Positions 1 to 5,838 of a stretch of 5,838 nucleotides of DNA are shown in pieces. Both the position numbers and the translations under genes were made by a program. This DNA comes from Pseudomonadota bacterium (GTDB taxonomy: Bacteria; Desulfobacterota; Desulfobacteria; Desulfobacterales; RPRI01). How positions within the stretch are numbered: position 1 is the stretch's first letter; each line of letters starts with the position of its first letter. Under the pieces are notes generated by a model that was given only the letters and a program-made list of their open reading frames with translations, did no database searches and was not told where the DNA came from. Where the stretch lies: contig JAHJRK010000133.1 of NCBI GenBank assembly GCA_018830925.1, positions 1 to 5,838 on the forward strand, given 5' to 3'.

Positions 1-848
1 GCAAAATAACCTGCCCATACCAGATAGGAAACAGTTAATGTTTTTTGTGAGGTATGAATCGTAAAGGCAGCCGTGGAAGGGAGGTCCAGGCGAAGAAGCC
101 ATGCAATAATCCTGTTTACTGAAATCATGAGCAAATGCAGACAAATCATAAGCAGAAAAATTAATAAAAGTATTGATCCGGCATGAAGAATTCCATCTAT
201 CGAGCTTGATACGGCATTGAGTATTATCAATAAAACAATACTTTGATTGAAGATCGAGATGCCATCTCTTACGGAAACTATTTTATCTTTCAGCTTTATC
301 CGGAGAGCCTGACCGATAAGGACTGGAAGAAGCACCGTAAAGGATAATTCAAATAGCATTTTGGCAACCGGCAGACGGATTGATATTTCTCCGAATTGAA
401 GAATGAGATTAACCATAAAAGGAATTGTTATAATTGAAAAAAGATTTCCCAGTACACAAATGAATAAGCTCAAAGGTATATTTCCCAGAGCAATTGAAGT
501 CATCACAGTTCCGGAGGCTACAGTCACAGGAGCTACCCCGATAATAAGAGCACCGAGCACAAAATCAGGGTAGGTACTGAAAAAGAAATGAGCGAAATAA
601 TAGAAAATAACAGGGGAAAAAATTAAAGAGGAGAAAAGCGCCGCGCCATGGACTTTTATATTTTGTAACTCTTTAAGTATATGAGTGGTTTCTATAGTTA
701 ATCCTGTTAACAGGAAAGAGATAAAGATTCCAAAACTTAAGATTTTGTATGTTTTTACAAACACCCCCACAAAAGGCAGGTAGACCGCAATACAAACCAT
801 TGCTATTATGCCGATAAAAAACCAGTATTTTCCCAATAATTTTATCAA
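1..848 (-). CDS. SLC10A7/YfeH-like bile acid:sodium symporter family protein, C-terminus beyond window
   Basis: My translation gives 282 residues of an inner-membrane protein that is nearly all hydrophobic helices; the 3' end lies beyond the left edge. Residues 106-123 (APVTVASGTVMTSIALGN) match the conserved unwound-helix region of the SBF-like (SLC10A7/YfeH) branch of the BASS transporters. S267-Q268-K269-T270 matches the family's late SQKS/T motif. These proteins are thought to carry organic anions, possibly with sodium; the substrate here cannot be told. Family members are usually about 320-340 residues, so perhaps 40-60 are missing. The start is TTG at 848: an in-frame TAA ends at 861, no ATG or GTG lies between, and AAAGGA sits about 8 nt upstream. 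The gene follows the esterase by 60 bp on the same strand, so the two may be cotranscribed. It is clearly AT-richer than its neighbour. The family call is firm; the substrate is unknown. Confidence 0.85.
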   Translation of the reverse strand, partial: MIKLLGKYWFFIGIIAMVCIAVYLPFVGVFVKTYKILSFGIFISFLLTGLTIETTHILKELQNIKVHGAALFSSLIFSPVIFYYFAHFFFSTYPDFVLGALIIGVAPVTVASGTVMTSIALGNIPLSLFICVLGNLFSIITIPFMVNLILQFGEISIRLPVAKMLFELSFTVLLPVLIGQALRIKLKDKIVSVRDGISIFNQSIVLLIILNAVSSSIDGILHAGSILLLIFLLMICLHLLMISVNRIIAWLLRLDLPSTAAFTIHTSQKTLTVSYLVWAGYF

Positions 849-862
849 AAGGATATTCCTTT
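848..862 (-). promoter_or_regulatory. Ribosome-binding site inside a short inverted repeat at the symporter start
   Basis: The minus strand reads AAAGGAATATCCTTT, a perfect 6-bp inverted repeat (AAAGGA/TCCTTT) with a 3-nt loop. AAAGGA is the only Shine-Dalgarno-like sequence for the TTG start, and the right arm overlaps the first base of that start codon. If the stem forms it would hide the ribosome-binding site and limit translation. The stem is short and mostly A-U, so stability is doubtful. Confidence 0.4.
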
Positions 863-908
863 AAGTTTCCAATATATTTTCAGAATATTATCGTCCCGCA
901 ACAGGGAG

Positions 909-1538
909 TTACTGCACCGCACCGCTCTTTATTAAAAGTGCAGCAATCGACTCTGCCAGCCTGCGGTATCCCGCGGCATTTGGATGGATATAGTCAGACT
1001 TGAGGGAGCGATCAGACAGCACCATGGCCAGAGCCTTCTCGTCGAAAGGGATATTCATTTCACCGGCTATCTCCCGGTAAAACGGCGGGGGTGACAGAGA
1101 AAGACCAGGAGACGGTACCGAGATGATAACAACAGCTACTCCCCGATCCTGTGCTGACCGTATCATTGCCCGCAAATTGCCGGCGGTTTGCTGCTTATCC
1201 AAATGACGGATCAGGTCATTACCTCCATGACAAAGTATCAGGAGTGCCGGTTTCTCTTTATCAATCACCTGCGGCAGACGGGATAACCCATCACCTGTCA
1301 CCTCTCCCGGAACTCCCGCATTAACAATCCGCCGACCGACCAGGCGCTCCAGGACCGCTGGGTAGCTTTCTTCTGGTGTGGCCCCGGTTCCGAAGGTCAG
1401 GCTGTCACCAAATGCAAGGATGACTGCATTATTGGCAAGGCGGGGTATCCTGGCGCCGGAAGAGCAAGATATCAGAACGGTACTTGCCATTACGATCAGC
1501 AGGCCGATTACCAGCAACTTATTTCTTTTCGTGATCAT
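909..1538 (-). CDS. Lipoprotein SGNH/GDSL hydrolase, TesA-like arylesterase or lysophospholipase
   Basis: A 209-residue serine esterase of the TesA-like SGNH family, which hydrolyses thioesters, aryl esters or lysophospholipids. All conserved blocks are visible: GDSL with Ser46, Gly78 in the block II loop, GGND with Asn107, and DYIH with Asp182 and His185, giving a complete catalytic set. Residues 1-25 form a lipoprotein signal peptide: basic start (K4, R5, K7), hydrophobic core, lipobox L22-I23-S24-C25. Cys25 would be lipidated, and Ser26 at +2 favours the outer membrane by the E. coli rule. I chose ATG 1538 rather than the longer ORF start at 1586 because it puts the basic residues at the N-terminus and has GGTGA 7 nt upstream. 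The 1586 start would add 16 residues encoded by a hairpin and a T-rich tract. The symporter gene follows 60 bp downstream. The natural substrate is not evident. Confidence 0.9.
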   Translation of the reverse strand: MITKRNKLLVIGLLIVMASTVLISCSSGARIPRLANNAVILAFGDSLTFGTGATPEESYPAVLERLVGRRIVNAGVPGEVTGDGLSRLPQVIDKEKPALLILCHGGNDLIRHLDKQQTAGNLRAMIRSAQDRGVAVVIISVPSPGLSLSPPPFYREIAGEMNIPFDEKALAMVLSDRSLKSDYIHPNAAGYRRLAESIAALLIKSGAVQ

Positions 1539-1549
1539 CTCCTTGTCAC

Positions 1550-1587
1550 CATAAAGAAAATAAAACGCCGCTTCAAGCCGCGGCATT
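1550..1587 (-). terminator. Terminator-like stem-loop just upstream of the esterase start
   Basis: On the minus strand, 1587-1580 (AATGCCGC) pairs with 1571-1564 (GCGGCGTT) through eight pairs including one G-U, around an 8-nt loop. The T-rich stretch TTATTTTCTTTAT follows. This has the form of an intrinsic terminator, yet it lies between a candidate promoter and the esterase start. It could stop antisense read-through from the PatZ-like gene, act as an attenuator, or stabilise the 5' end of the esterase mRNA. Confidence 0.45.
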
Positions 1588-1592
1588 GAAGT

Positions 1593-1621
1593 ACAATATC
1601 ATCATGTCAGATGTTATGCAA
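1593..1621 (-). promoter_or_regulatory. Candidate sigma-70-type promoter for the esterase gene
   Basis: The minus strand has TTGCAT, a 17-nt spacer, then TATTGT preceded by TGA, which resembles an extended -10 element. Transcription would begin near 1586, at the base of the stem-loop. The -35 matches consensus at only three of six positions and the -10 at four, so this is a guess from pattern and position. Confidence 0.4.
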
Positions 1622-1641
1622 TTGTGAACTGCCAAAGAAAC

Positions 1642-1671
1642 TGGACAGGCGGGGGGCGGATTTTGTATAAA
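1642..1671 (+). promoter_or_regulatory. Candidate sigma-70-type promoter for the DUF2007-like gene
   Basis: TGGACA (five of six to TTGACA) is followed after 18 nt by TATAAA (five of six to TATAAT). This would start transcription near 1678 and leave about a 100-nt leader before the ATG at 1780. The spacer contains a run of six G. A second AT-rich stretch at 1728-1740 could supply another -10 but has no good -35. Confidence 0.45.
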
Positions 1672-1779
1672 TTTATTTCTTGATTTCCATGGTAACAATC
1701 AATACCGTTAAAAAAACGATAAGAAAATATTATATATAAAGTTTTCCGCTTAATTCCAATGTTGAACTGGAGATGAGAG

Positions 1780-2019
1780 ATGGAGGAGTTCAGGAAAATT
1801 GCCGTACTGGACAACATGGTCGAGGCCCAAATATTGGATTCCATGCTGAATGAACAGGGGATTCCCCATGTGATGAGGACCTACCATGACTCCGCATACG
1901 ACGGCCTTTTTCAGGTATCAATGGGATGGGGGCATGTGGAGGCCACGGAAGGAGACAGGGCGGAGGTTCTGGCCATTCTTGAGGAGCTCAGGGCTCGATC
2001 GGAACAAAAATCGGAATGA
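1780..2019 (+). CDS. Small DUF2007-like protein of unknown function
   Basis: A 79-residue soluble protein with no signal peptide or membrane segment. The arrangement resembles DUF2007 ('putative prokaryotic signal transducing protein'): residues 11-30 form a helix that turns into the QGIPH strand (compare the family's 'A..i...L...GI.'), and a V-E-A strand near residue 53 leads into a C-terminal helix, AEVLAILEELRA. The patch YHDSAYDGLF (35-44) followed by GWGHVEA looks like the subgroup signature, although this rests on recall. No catalytic motif is visible and the role is unknown. The start is supported by GGAG at 1769-1772, 7 nt upstream of the ATG. It is the only plus-strand gene here, diverging from the esterase and converging on the PatZ-like gene, so it is probably transcribed alone. 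The overlapping plus-strand frame 1886-2128 is only a shadow. Confidence 0.75.
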   Translation: MEEFRKIAVLDNMVEAQILDSMLNEQGIPHVMRTYHDSAYDGLFQVSMGWGHVEATEGDRAEVLAILEELRARSEQKSE

Positions 2020-2040
2020 GGAATGCCCAATAATCGCTCT

Positions 2041-2083
2041 GGCGCGAATCGGGTACGTACATCGTACGAGTGCCTCTTTTCTT
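2041..2083 (+). terminator. Possible terminator hairpin between converging genes
   Basis: GTACG (2053-2057) and CGTAC (2063-2067) form a perfect 5-bp stem around TACAT. Weaker pairing extends it outward (TC/GA, then GGC at 2041 with GCC at 2072), followed by TCTTTTCTT at 2075-2083. Placed 22 bp after the DUF2007-like stop codon, it may end that transcript. The T-tract is interrupted and the outer stem has internal loops, so the call is weak. Confidence 0.35.
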
Positions 2084-2114
2084 CAGTCTTTGATTCTCAT
2101 GAACAAAAAACCAT

Positions 2115-4598
2115 TCACGGAATTATAGTCAGAATCGCTTCGACCTGAGGGTCCCCCGGATCACTGATGATATTGAAATTTAATTTACGGGTGAGTTCGA
2201 TCATATTTTTATTTTCATGCTGAATTAAACCCCAGATCTTTTTAATTTTACGGTCTGTTGCTATGAAAATCAGACGTGAAAGAAGTTGCGCGCCGATTCC
2301 TAATCCCTGCCAGGGATCGCCCACTACAACACTAAATTCAGCGATGTCGGCTCCAATAGCTCCATACAGCCTCCCCACGCCGCGCATTTTTTCTCCCGAT
2401 TCCGTATGCTGAATAGCTACCAGCGCAATCTCACGGTCATAATCGATTTGGGTTAGGCTGACCAAAAGCTCGGCGGAAAGGTCCTTTATCTGTTTTGCAA
2501 ATCGGTAATAAAGCGTTCGGGAGGAAAATGTGGACCAAAGTTCCTGAAGGAGATTCGCGTCTTCAGGTTTCATGGGACGAATAAGAAGGACTATGCCCCC
2601 CCTTTTTGTTGTAACAGTGGTTTCATATTGATTGGGATAAGGACTGATGATGAGATGTAGCGGCGACGAAATTAAGGATGGCGCCACGATAATTCTCGCG
2701 TCAGTTATACTTGCCTGATTTTCCGTAAACATCAGTGAATGAATATCGATTGCCGCAATTTCAGGGAAATCGGTGACGAGGCGGGAAAGCTTTATCAACA
2801 AGTCTTCGCAAATCCTCAAACTCGATTTTATGTCCCGGCTGTGGGACTCAATAAAACGAATCAGGACGGGAACCGACTCCAGCATATAACGGGCAAGTAC
2901 AGAATTCAATGGCGGCAGACCGGTGGCCCAGTCACGGAAAATCTCTTCAATTCCGCCTCCCGGGCCGATAAAAAGAACAGGACCGAAATCAGGGATCATT
3001 CGTGAACCCATTACAAGCCTGAAATCCGGATATTTGACCATGGGCGAAAACGTGCTGCCTTGCGATGTATCATCCTTTTCAGAACCGGCTTTTTGAGCGG
3101 GTATGACAGGGAAACCATATGCGCTGAGAATATCCAGCGATTCAATTTCTGTGAGTTTAACTGATTTCCTGTCGATAGCCGACATGATGATGTGCCGGGG
3201 TCTGGAATCATCGAATCTAAAGTCAGCCACGCGGGACGGTATTTCCTGCAGAAGTCTCTGGTTTCGGTCACAGTTGTACAGGTACATGAAAGCCCTGACG
3301 GCTCTTTCAGGCGTCTCGTTCGTTGAGATTCCGGCATCATTCAGAATCCTGCGGGCAGGAGCAACACTGTCGCCCCCCATCCATGCGACAAAAACAGGTA
3401 TATTTATCTGATTCAGGGCCGAACTCAAAACGCCGGCAAACGATTCAGGATTGGTAATTTGCGGAGAAAGGATTATCAAGACCCCGTCGATGTTGGACAA
3501 AGACTGGCAAAATGATACCAGCCGCACAAAAATCTCCGGCGCCAATTCTGACCGTGTGCATACAGGATTGCTCCGGCTCCATACAGTCGAAAGAATCTGA
3601 TCTATACTTTCCATGGCGGCATTGTCTAAAACAGCAGGTGTGACGCCACGGTCCCTGAGCGCGTCAACTGCCATGGTGCCCGGGGTTTTGCTGTCGGTGA
3701 TAATGACAAGATTGGCGCCTTTAGGTCTTATTGTTTTACTGACAAGCTCGGCGCAATCGAAAAGGCCTTCAACCGTCTCAACCCGGATAATTCCTGCTCG
3801 TCTGAACGTTGCGTCATATATGGAAATCTCATTCAGCCGGTCCGCGGTTGGCCCTTGCACAATACTGAATGCGGGTTGGTGACGATCGGTTTTTAACACG
3901 ATGATAGGCTTGATTCTGGCTGCTGCACGGGCTGCAGACATAAACTGGCGATGATTGGCAAGTGTCTCGATATGCAGAAGAATAGCCCTGACCCTTGCAT
4001 TGTTTGTCATATAATCGATGAGATCTGCAAAATCGACATCTATCATATCTCCTAATCCGATCAGAAAACAAAGGCCGATTTTCCGGCACAAAGAGAGATC
4101 CAGAATGGTTGAGCAAATTGCGCTGCTCTGGGAAATAACCGCCAGTTCTCCCGGAAAAACGGATTGCCGCGCAAATCCTGCGTTGAGATTTGCCATCGGA
4201 TTGAGAACGCCCCAGGAATGGGGACCAATGAGCCTGACGCCGGCTGCCTTGGCGATATTTAAAATTTCGTTACGAAAGCCCGCAGAAAAACCTGCAAGGC
4301 TGACAATAAGTGCGCCGGCTGCCCCGACTTTTCCGCAAGAATGTATGGCTTCCGGCAAATCGGATTGGGAAACGGAGAGCACCGCCAGGTCGATCTGCCC
4401 TTCAATTGTGTCCGTATCCGGGTAGACCGTGAGCCCCTTGACGCTTGTTCCTGAACAAACCGGGAAAATCCGGCCGTTGTACCCGGAGGCCATGATATTA
4501 TTTAGCACGATATCGGCCAAAAGGGTTTCCTTTTCGCCGGACCCGAATACGGCAATCGATTTGGGAAACAAAACCCTATGAAGATAACGAACACTCAT
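2115..4598 (-). CDS. PatZ-like protein: degenerate ADP-forming acyl-CoA synthetase body with C-terminal GNAT acetyltransferase
   Basis: An 827-residue cytoplasmic protein that aligns end to end with PatZ/YfiQ-type protein lysine acetyltransferases as I recall them. Domains in order: CoA-binding Rossmann domain (about 8-135; FPKSIAVFGSG, then IGPHSWGVLNP), two succinyl-CoA-ligase-like domains (about 145-290 and 295-445; ELAVISQSSA, GLGDMIDVDFADLIDY), a remnant of the ATP-grasp domain (about 480-650; ILSAYGF, FGPVLFIGPGGG, LPPLNSVLARY), and a GNAT domain (about 668-827; LTQIDYDRE, acetyl-CoA loop WQGLGIGA 763-770). Between YGF and FGP only about 47 residues occur where PatZ has roughly 105, removing the ATP-lysine segment. 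The phospho-His site reads IVQGP (246-250), without His. The body is thus probably a non-catalytic acyl-CoA sensor and the GNAT the active part. The start follows GAGGTGATC at 4603-4611. It lies 64 bp after the CoA-transferase beta gene, same strand, probably one operon. Confidence 0.88.
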   Translation of the reverse strand: MSVRYLHRVLFPKSIAVFGSGEKETLLADIVLNNIMASGYNGRIFPVCSGTSVKGLTVYPDTDTIEGQIDLAVLSVSQSDLPEAIHSCGKVGAAGALIVSLAGFSAGFRNEILNIAKAAGVRLIGPHSWGVLNPMANLNAGFARQSVFPGELAVISQSSAICSTILDLSLCRKIGLCFLIGLGDMIDVDFADLIDYMTNNARVRAILLHIETLANHRQFMSAARAAARIKPIIVLKTDRHQPAFSIVQGPTADRLNEISIYDATFRRAGIIRVETVEGLFDCAELVSKTIRPKGANLVIITDSKTPGTMAVDALRDRGVTPAVLDNAAMESIDQILSTVWSRSNPVCTRSELAPEIFVRLVSFCQSLSNIDGVLIILSPQITNPESFAGVLSSALNQINIPVFVAWMGGDSVAPARRILNDAGISTNETPERAVRAFMYLYNCDRNQRLLQEIPSRVADFRFDDSRPRHIIMSAIDRKSVKLTEIESLDILSAYGFPVIPAQKAGSEKDDTSQGSTFSPMVKYPDFRLVMGSRMIPDFGPVLFIGPGGGIEEIFRDWATGLPPLNSVLARYMLESVPVLIRFIESHSRDIKSSLRICEDLLIKLSRLVTDFPEIAAIDIHSLMFTENQASITDARIIVAPSLISSPLHLIISPYPNQYETTVTTKRGGIVLLIRPMKPEDANLLQELWSTFSSRTLYYRFAKQIKDLSAELLVSLTQIDYDREIALVAIQHTESGEKMRGVGRLYGAIGADIAEFSVVVGDPWQGLGIGAQLLSRLIFIATDRKIKKIWGLIQHENKNMIELTRKLNFNIISDPGDPQVEAILTIIP

Positions 4599-4662
4599 AT
4601 CCGATCACCTCGCAAAAAGCTATGTTATACCGGCTGCAGCGCTTTATCATCAAATAATTTCC

Positions 4663-5436
4663 TTACTGACGGCCAATAATGTATTTGCCCGGATCGACTT
4701 CTTCCCGCAAAACCCTGAGTTCTGTATCTGACGGAGGCGGTGTGGTTTTGACCGATTCAGAAATGATGGGTCTGAAACCTGTGTTATGCAAAACATCCTG
4801 CAATTCAACACCCTGATGAATAGACTCGACCATCATTTCTTTGGATTCCGGATGAAATCCCATCACTGCCAGGTCCGTAATAATTTTATACGGCCCGGTT
4901 CCGGCCGGAAGACCCGCTGCTTCCCTTGCGCCCGGACCGGTCAGATACCCGGGGGATGTGACGAAATCGACCTTTTCCACGAATCGTGTTTGATTTTGAA
5001 CCGCGATGATCATCGTTTGCCAGCAAAAAGAGGCAAAATCATTGGCGCCGCCGCTGCCTGGAAAACGAACCTTAGGTTTATAATAATCGCCGATAACGGT
5101 TGAATTAATATTGCCGTATTTATCAATCTGGGCGCCTCCGAGAAACGCGTAGTCCACCAATCCACGGCAACAGGTTGTCATCATCTCGTTCATCCCGGCA
5201 GCCATTATCCCTCTGAAAAAAGTCCGGGAATCCCCGACTGAAATCGGCATCTGCGGGAGAAGCGGCGCCAGTCCTCCCGCCTCAAAAATGATAACAAGAT
5301 TTGGCGCATTCACTTTTTGGGCAAGCATGGCCGCCGCACAAGGAGCGCCAGTACCCACTGCGACAGTTGTTCCGTCTTCGAGAAATCGCGCTGCCGTACA
5401 TATCATCATCTCCATCTTGTTATATGCGGAAGTCAT
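4663..5436 (-). CDS. CoA-transferase beta subunit, GctB-type (class I)
   Basis: A 257-residue cytoplasmic subunit, full length for glutaconate CoA-transferase beta-type proteins. It would pair with the alpha subunit upstream to move CoA between carboxylic acids. Diagnostic stretches are VAVGTGAPCAAAMLAQ (25-40), FEAGG (51-55), MPISVGD (63-69), FLGGAQIDKYGNINSTVIGD (98-117) and GSGGAND (127-133). Glu52 in FEAGG corresponds to the glutamate that forms the covalent CoA thioester in glutaconate CoA-transferase (Glu54 of the Acidaminococcus beta subunit, from memory). Its presence favours a true transferase over the related IpdB-type ring-opening hydrolases. The actual substrates cannot be read from sequence; automatic names such as glutaconate or 3-oxoadipate CoA-transferase should be taken loosely. 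The start has GGAGGT at 5444-5449, 7 nt upstream. The PatZ-like gene follows in the same direction. Confidence 0.9.
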   Translation of the reverse strand: MTSAYNKMEMMICTAARFLEDGTTVAVGTGAPCAAAMLAQKVNAPNLVIIFEAGGLAPLLPQMPISVGDSRTFFRGIMAAGMNEMMTTCCRGLVDYAFLGGAQIDKYGNINSTVIGDYYKPKVRFPGSGGANDFASFCWQTMIIAVQNQTRFVEKVDFVTSPGYLTGPGAREAAGLPAGTGPYKIITDLAVMGFHPESKEMMVESIHQGVELQDVLHNTGFRPIISESVKTTPPPSDTELRVLREEVDPGKYIIGRQ

Positions 5437-5479
5437 CTTATTTACCTCCAGATTTATTTTTGCATGTGAGGGTCTGAAT

Positions 5480-5604
5480 ATTTTTTTATTTTCGCCGATC
5501 CGTTATCTGATGCCGAGAGCTTTGAATATCTCCAATTATTACCCATGCCGGACCCTTTAATCAGAGGTTATGCAAAACTCTCATGCCAGAATCACGAAAA
5601 AAAT
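5480..5604. repeat. 125-bp imperfect inverted repeat between the CoA-transferase genes, MITE-like or structured mRNA
   Basis: The plus strand starts with A, seven T, then ATTTTCG (5480-5494) and ends with CG, seven A, T (5595-5604), an inverted match. Inside it, 5506-5533 is an imperfect inverted copy of 5564-5590 (about 21 of 27 positions), around a 30-nt centre. Within the right arm, GAGGTTATGCAAAACTC (5564-5580) is itself nearly palindromic, like an insertion-sequence end. Two of the arm mismatches become G-U pairs only in RNA of the minus-strand sense. No ORF is inside. It could be a miniature transposable element, a relic, or an intercistronic mRNA structure that sets the ratio of the two subunits. 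Confidence 0.6.
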
Positions 5605-5607
5605 CAT

Positions 5608-5838
5608 CTATCGATCCACAAGTGCTTCTATTTTTCTGAGCTCTTTTAATTTTTTGATGCCGCCGCACAGTTCCAGGTATTCTTCAAAGCATGATACATT
5701 ATAAATATATTTATCCAGAAATCTTTGAAATTCATCAGGCTCTTTTTCCACCTTGAGCCACTGCGCCAGATGTTGTTCATCTGAAAAGTATTCGTAGGCC
5801 ATATTACCCGGGTAGCTTCCGAAAGGGACCTCAACAAC
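5608..5838 (-). CDS. CoA-transferase alpha subunit, GctA-type, C-terminal fragment only
   Basis: The frame is open to the right edge (no stop from 5838 to the TAG at 5608-5610) and gives 76 residues starting VVEVPFGSYPGNMAYEYFSD. The EVPFGSYP turn, the acidic segment with a helix (EQHLAQWL), the 'DEFQRFLDKYIYNV' helix and the FEEYLELCGG ending match the C-terminal tail of GctA-type CoA-transferase alpha subunits. The bulk, including the CoA-binding fold, lies outside the window. ATG at 5802 is internal: it has no Shine-Dalgarno, and the homology continues upstream of it. Together with the beta subunit 171 bp downstream it would form the active alpha/beta enzyme in the cytoplasm. The overlapping frame 5646-5837 is a shadow. 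Confidence 0.8.
   Translation of the reverse strand, partial: VVEVPFGSYPGNMAYEYFSDEQHLAQWLKVEKEPDEFQRFLDKYIYNVSCFEEYLELCGGIKKLKELRKIEALVDR

Noticed and set aside
849..908. Terminator between the esterase and symporter genes
   Set aside because: Only a 4-bp stem (TCCC/GGGA) without a T-tract is visible, so cotranscription remains the simpler view.
1539..1586. N-terminal extension of the esterase (16 more residues)
   Set aside because: It would put an unfavourable segment ahead of a clean lipoprotein signal peptide, has no Shine-Dalgarno at 1586, and is made from a hairpin and its T-rich tail.
1614..1844. Minus-strand 76-residue ORF across the divergent spacer
   Set aside because: It overlaps the start of the DUF2007-like gene and both candidate promoters, has low-complexity composition, no visible ribosome-binding site and no recognisable family.
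3011..3340. Minus-strand 109-residue ORF in another frame of the PatZ-like gene, next to the ATP-grasp gap
   Set aside because: I considered whether it held the missing ATP-grasp segment through a frameshift. Its translation shows no ATP-grasp motif, and the main frame is continuous on both sides, so an in-frame loss is the better reading.
4018..4425. Plus-strand 135-residue ORF inside the PatZ-like gene
   Set aside because: It is a shadow opposite well-matched succinyl-CoA-ligase-like coding sequence; the translation resembles no family.
5288..5560. Plus-strand 90-residue ORF across the beta-subunit start and the inverted repeat
   Set aside because: It is antisense to clear CoA-transferase coding sequence and has no family resemblance.

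Overview
The window looks like a chromosomal segment of an anaerobic, Gram-negative, Desulfobacterota-type (deltaproteobacterial) bacterium. This is inferred from a two-gene GctA/GctB-type CoA-transferase, a PatZ-like acyltransferase directly behind it, a lipoprotein signal peptide, and a small DUF2007-like protein of a type I associate with that group. No rRNA or other strict marker is present, so the assignment is tentative. I see no tRNA, CRISPR array, transposase gene or phage gene.

Layout from right to left along the minus strand. (1) 5608-5838 is the C-terminal end of a CoA-transferase alpha subunit, cut by the window edge. (2) 5437-5607 is an unusually long gap for such a gene pair. 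It is filled by a 125-bp imperfect inverted repeat that looks like a miniature mobile element or a structured mRNA segment. (3) 4663-5436 is the CoA-transferase beta subunit. (4) 2115-4598 is an 827-residue PatZ-like protein, an ADP-forming acyl-CoA synthetase-like body with a C-terminal GNAT domain. It lacks a block of its ATP-grasp region and the phospho-histidine. These genes run the same way and probably form one operon: the enzyme moves CoA between acyl groups, and the PatZ-like protein probably senses acyl-CoA and/or acylates proteins.

The middle holds one plus-strand gene, 1780-2019, a 79-residue DUF2007-like protein. Its putative promoter lies in the 241-bp divergent spacer 1539-1779, and it converges on the PatZ-like gene, with a hairpin at 2041-2083 between them.

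The left end has a second minus-strand pair. A TesA-like SGNH esterase made as a lipoprotein (912-1538 plus stop, start revised to 1538) is followed after 60 bp by an AT-rich SLC10A7/YfeH-like sodium-dependent symporter that starts with TTG at 848 and runs off the left edge. The symporter's ribosome-binding site sits inside a short perfect inverted repeat.

Most noteworthy are the degenerate PatZ-like protein that keeps an apparently intact GNAT domain, and the hairpin element splitting the two CoA-transferase subunit genes, whose arms pair better as RNA on the operon's sense strand.
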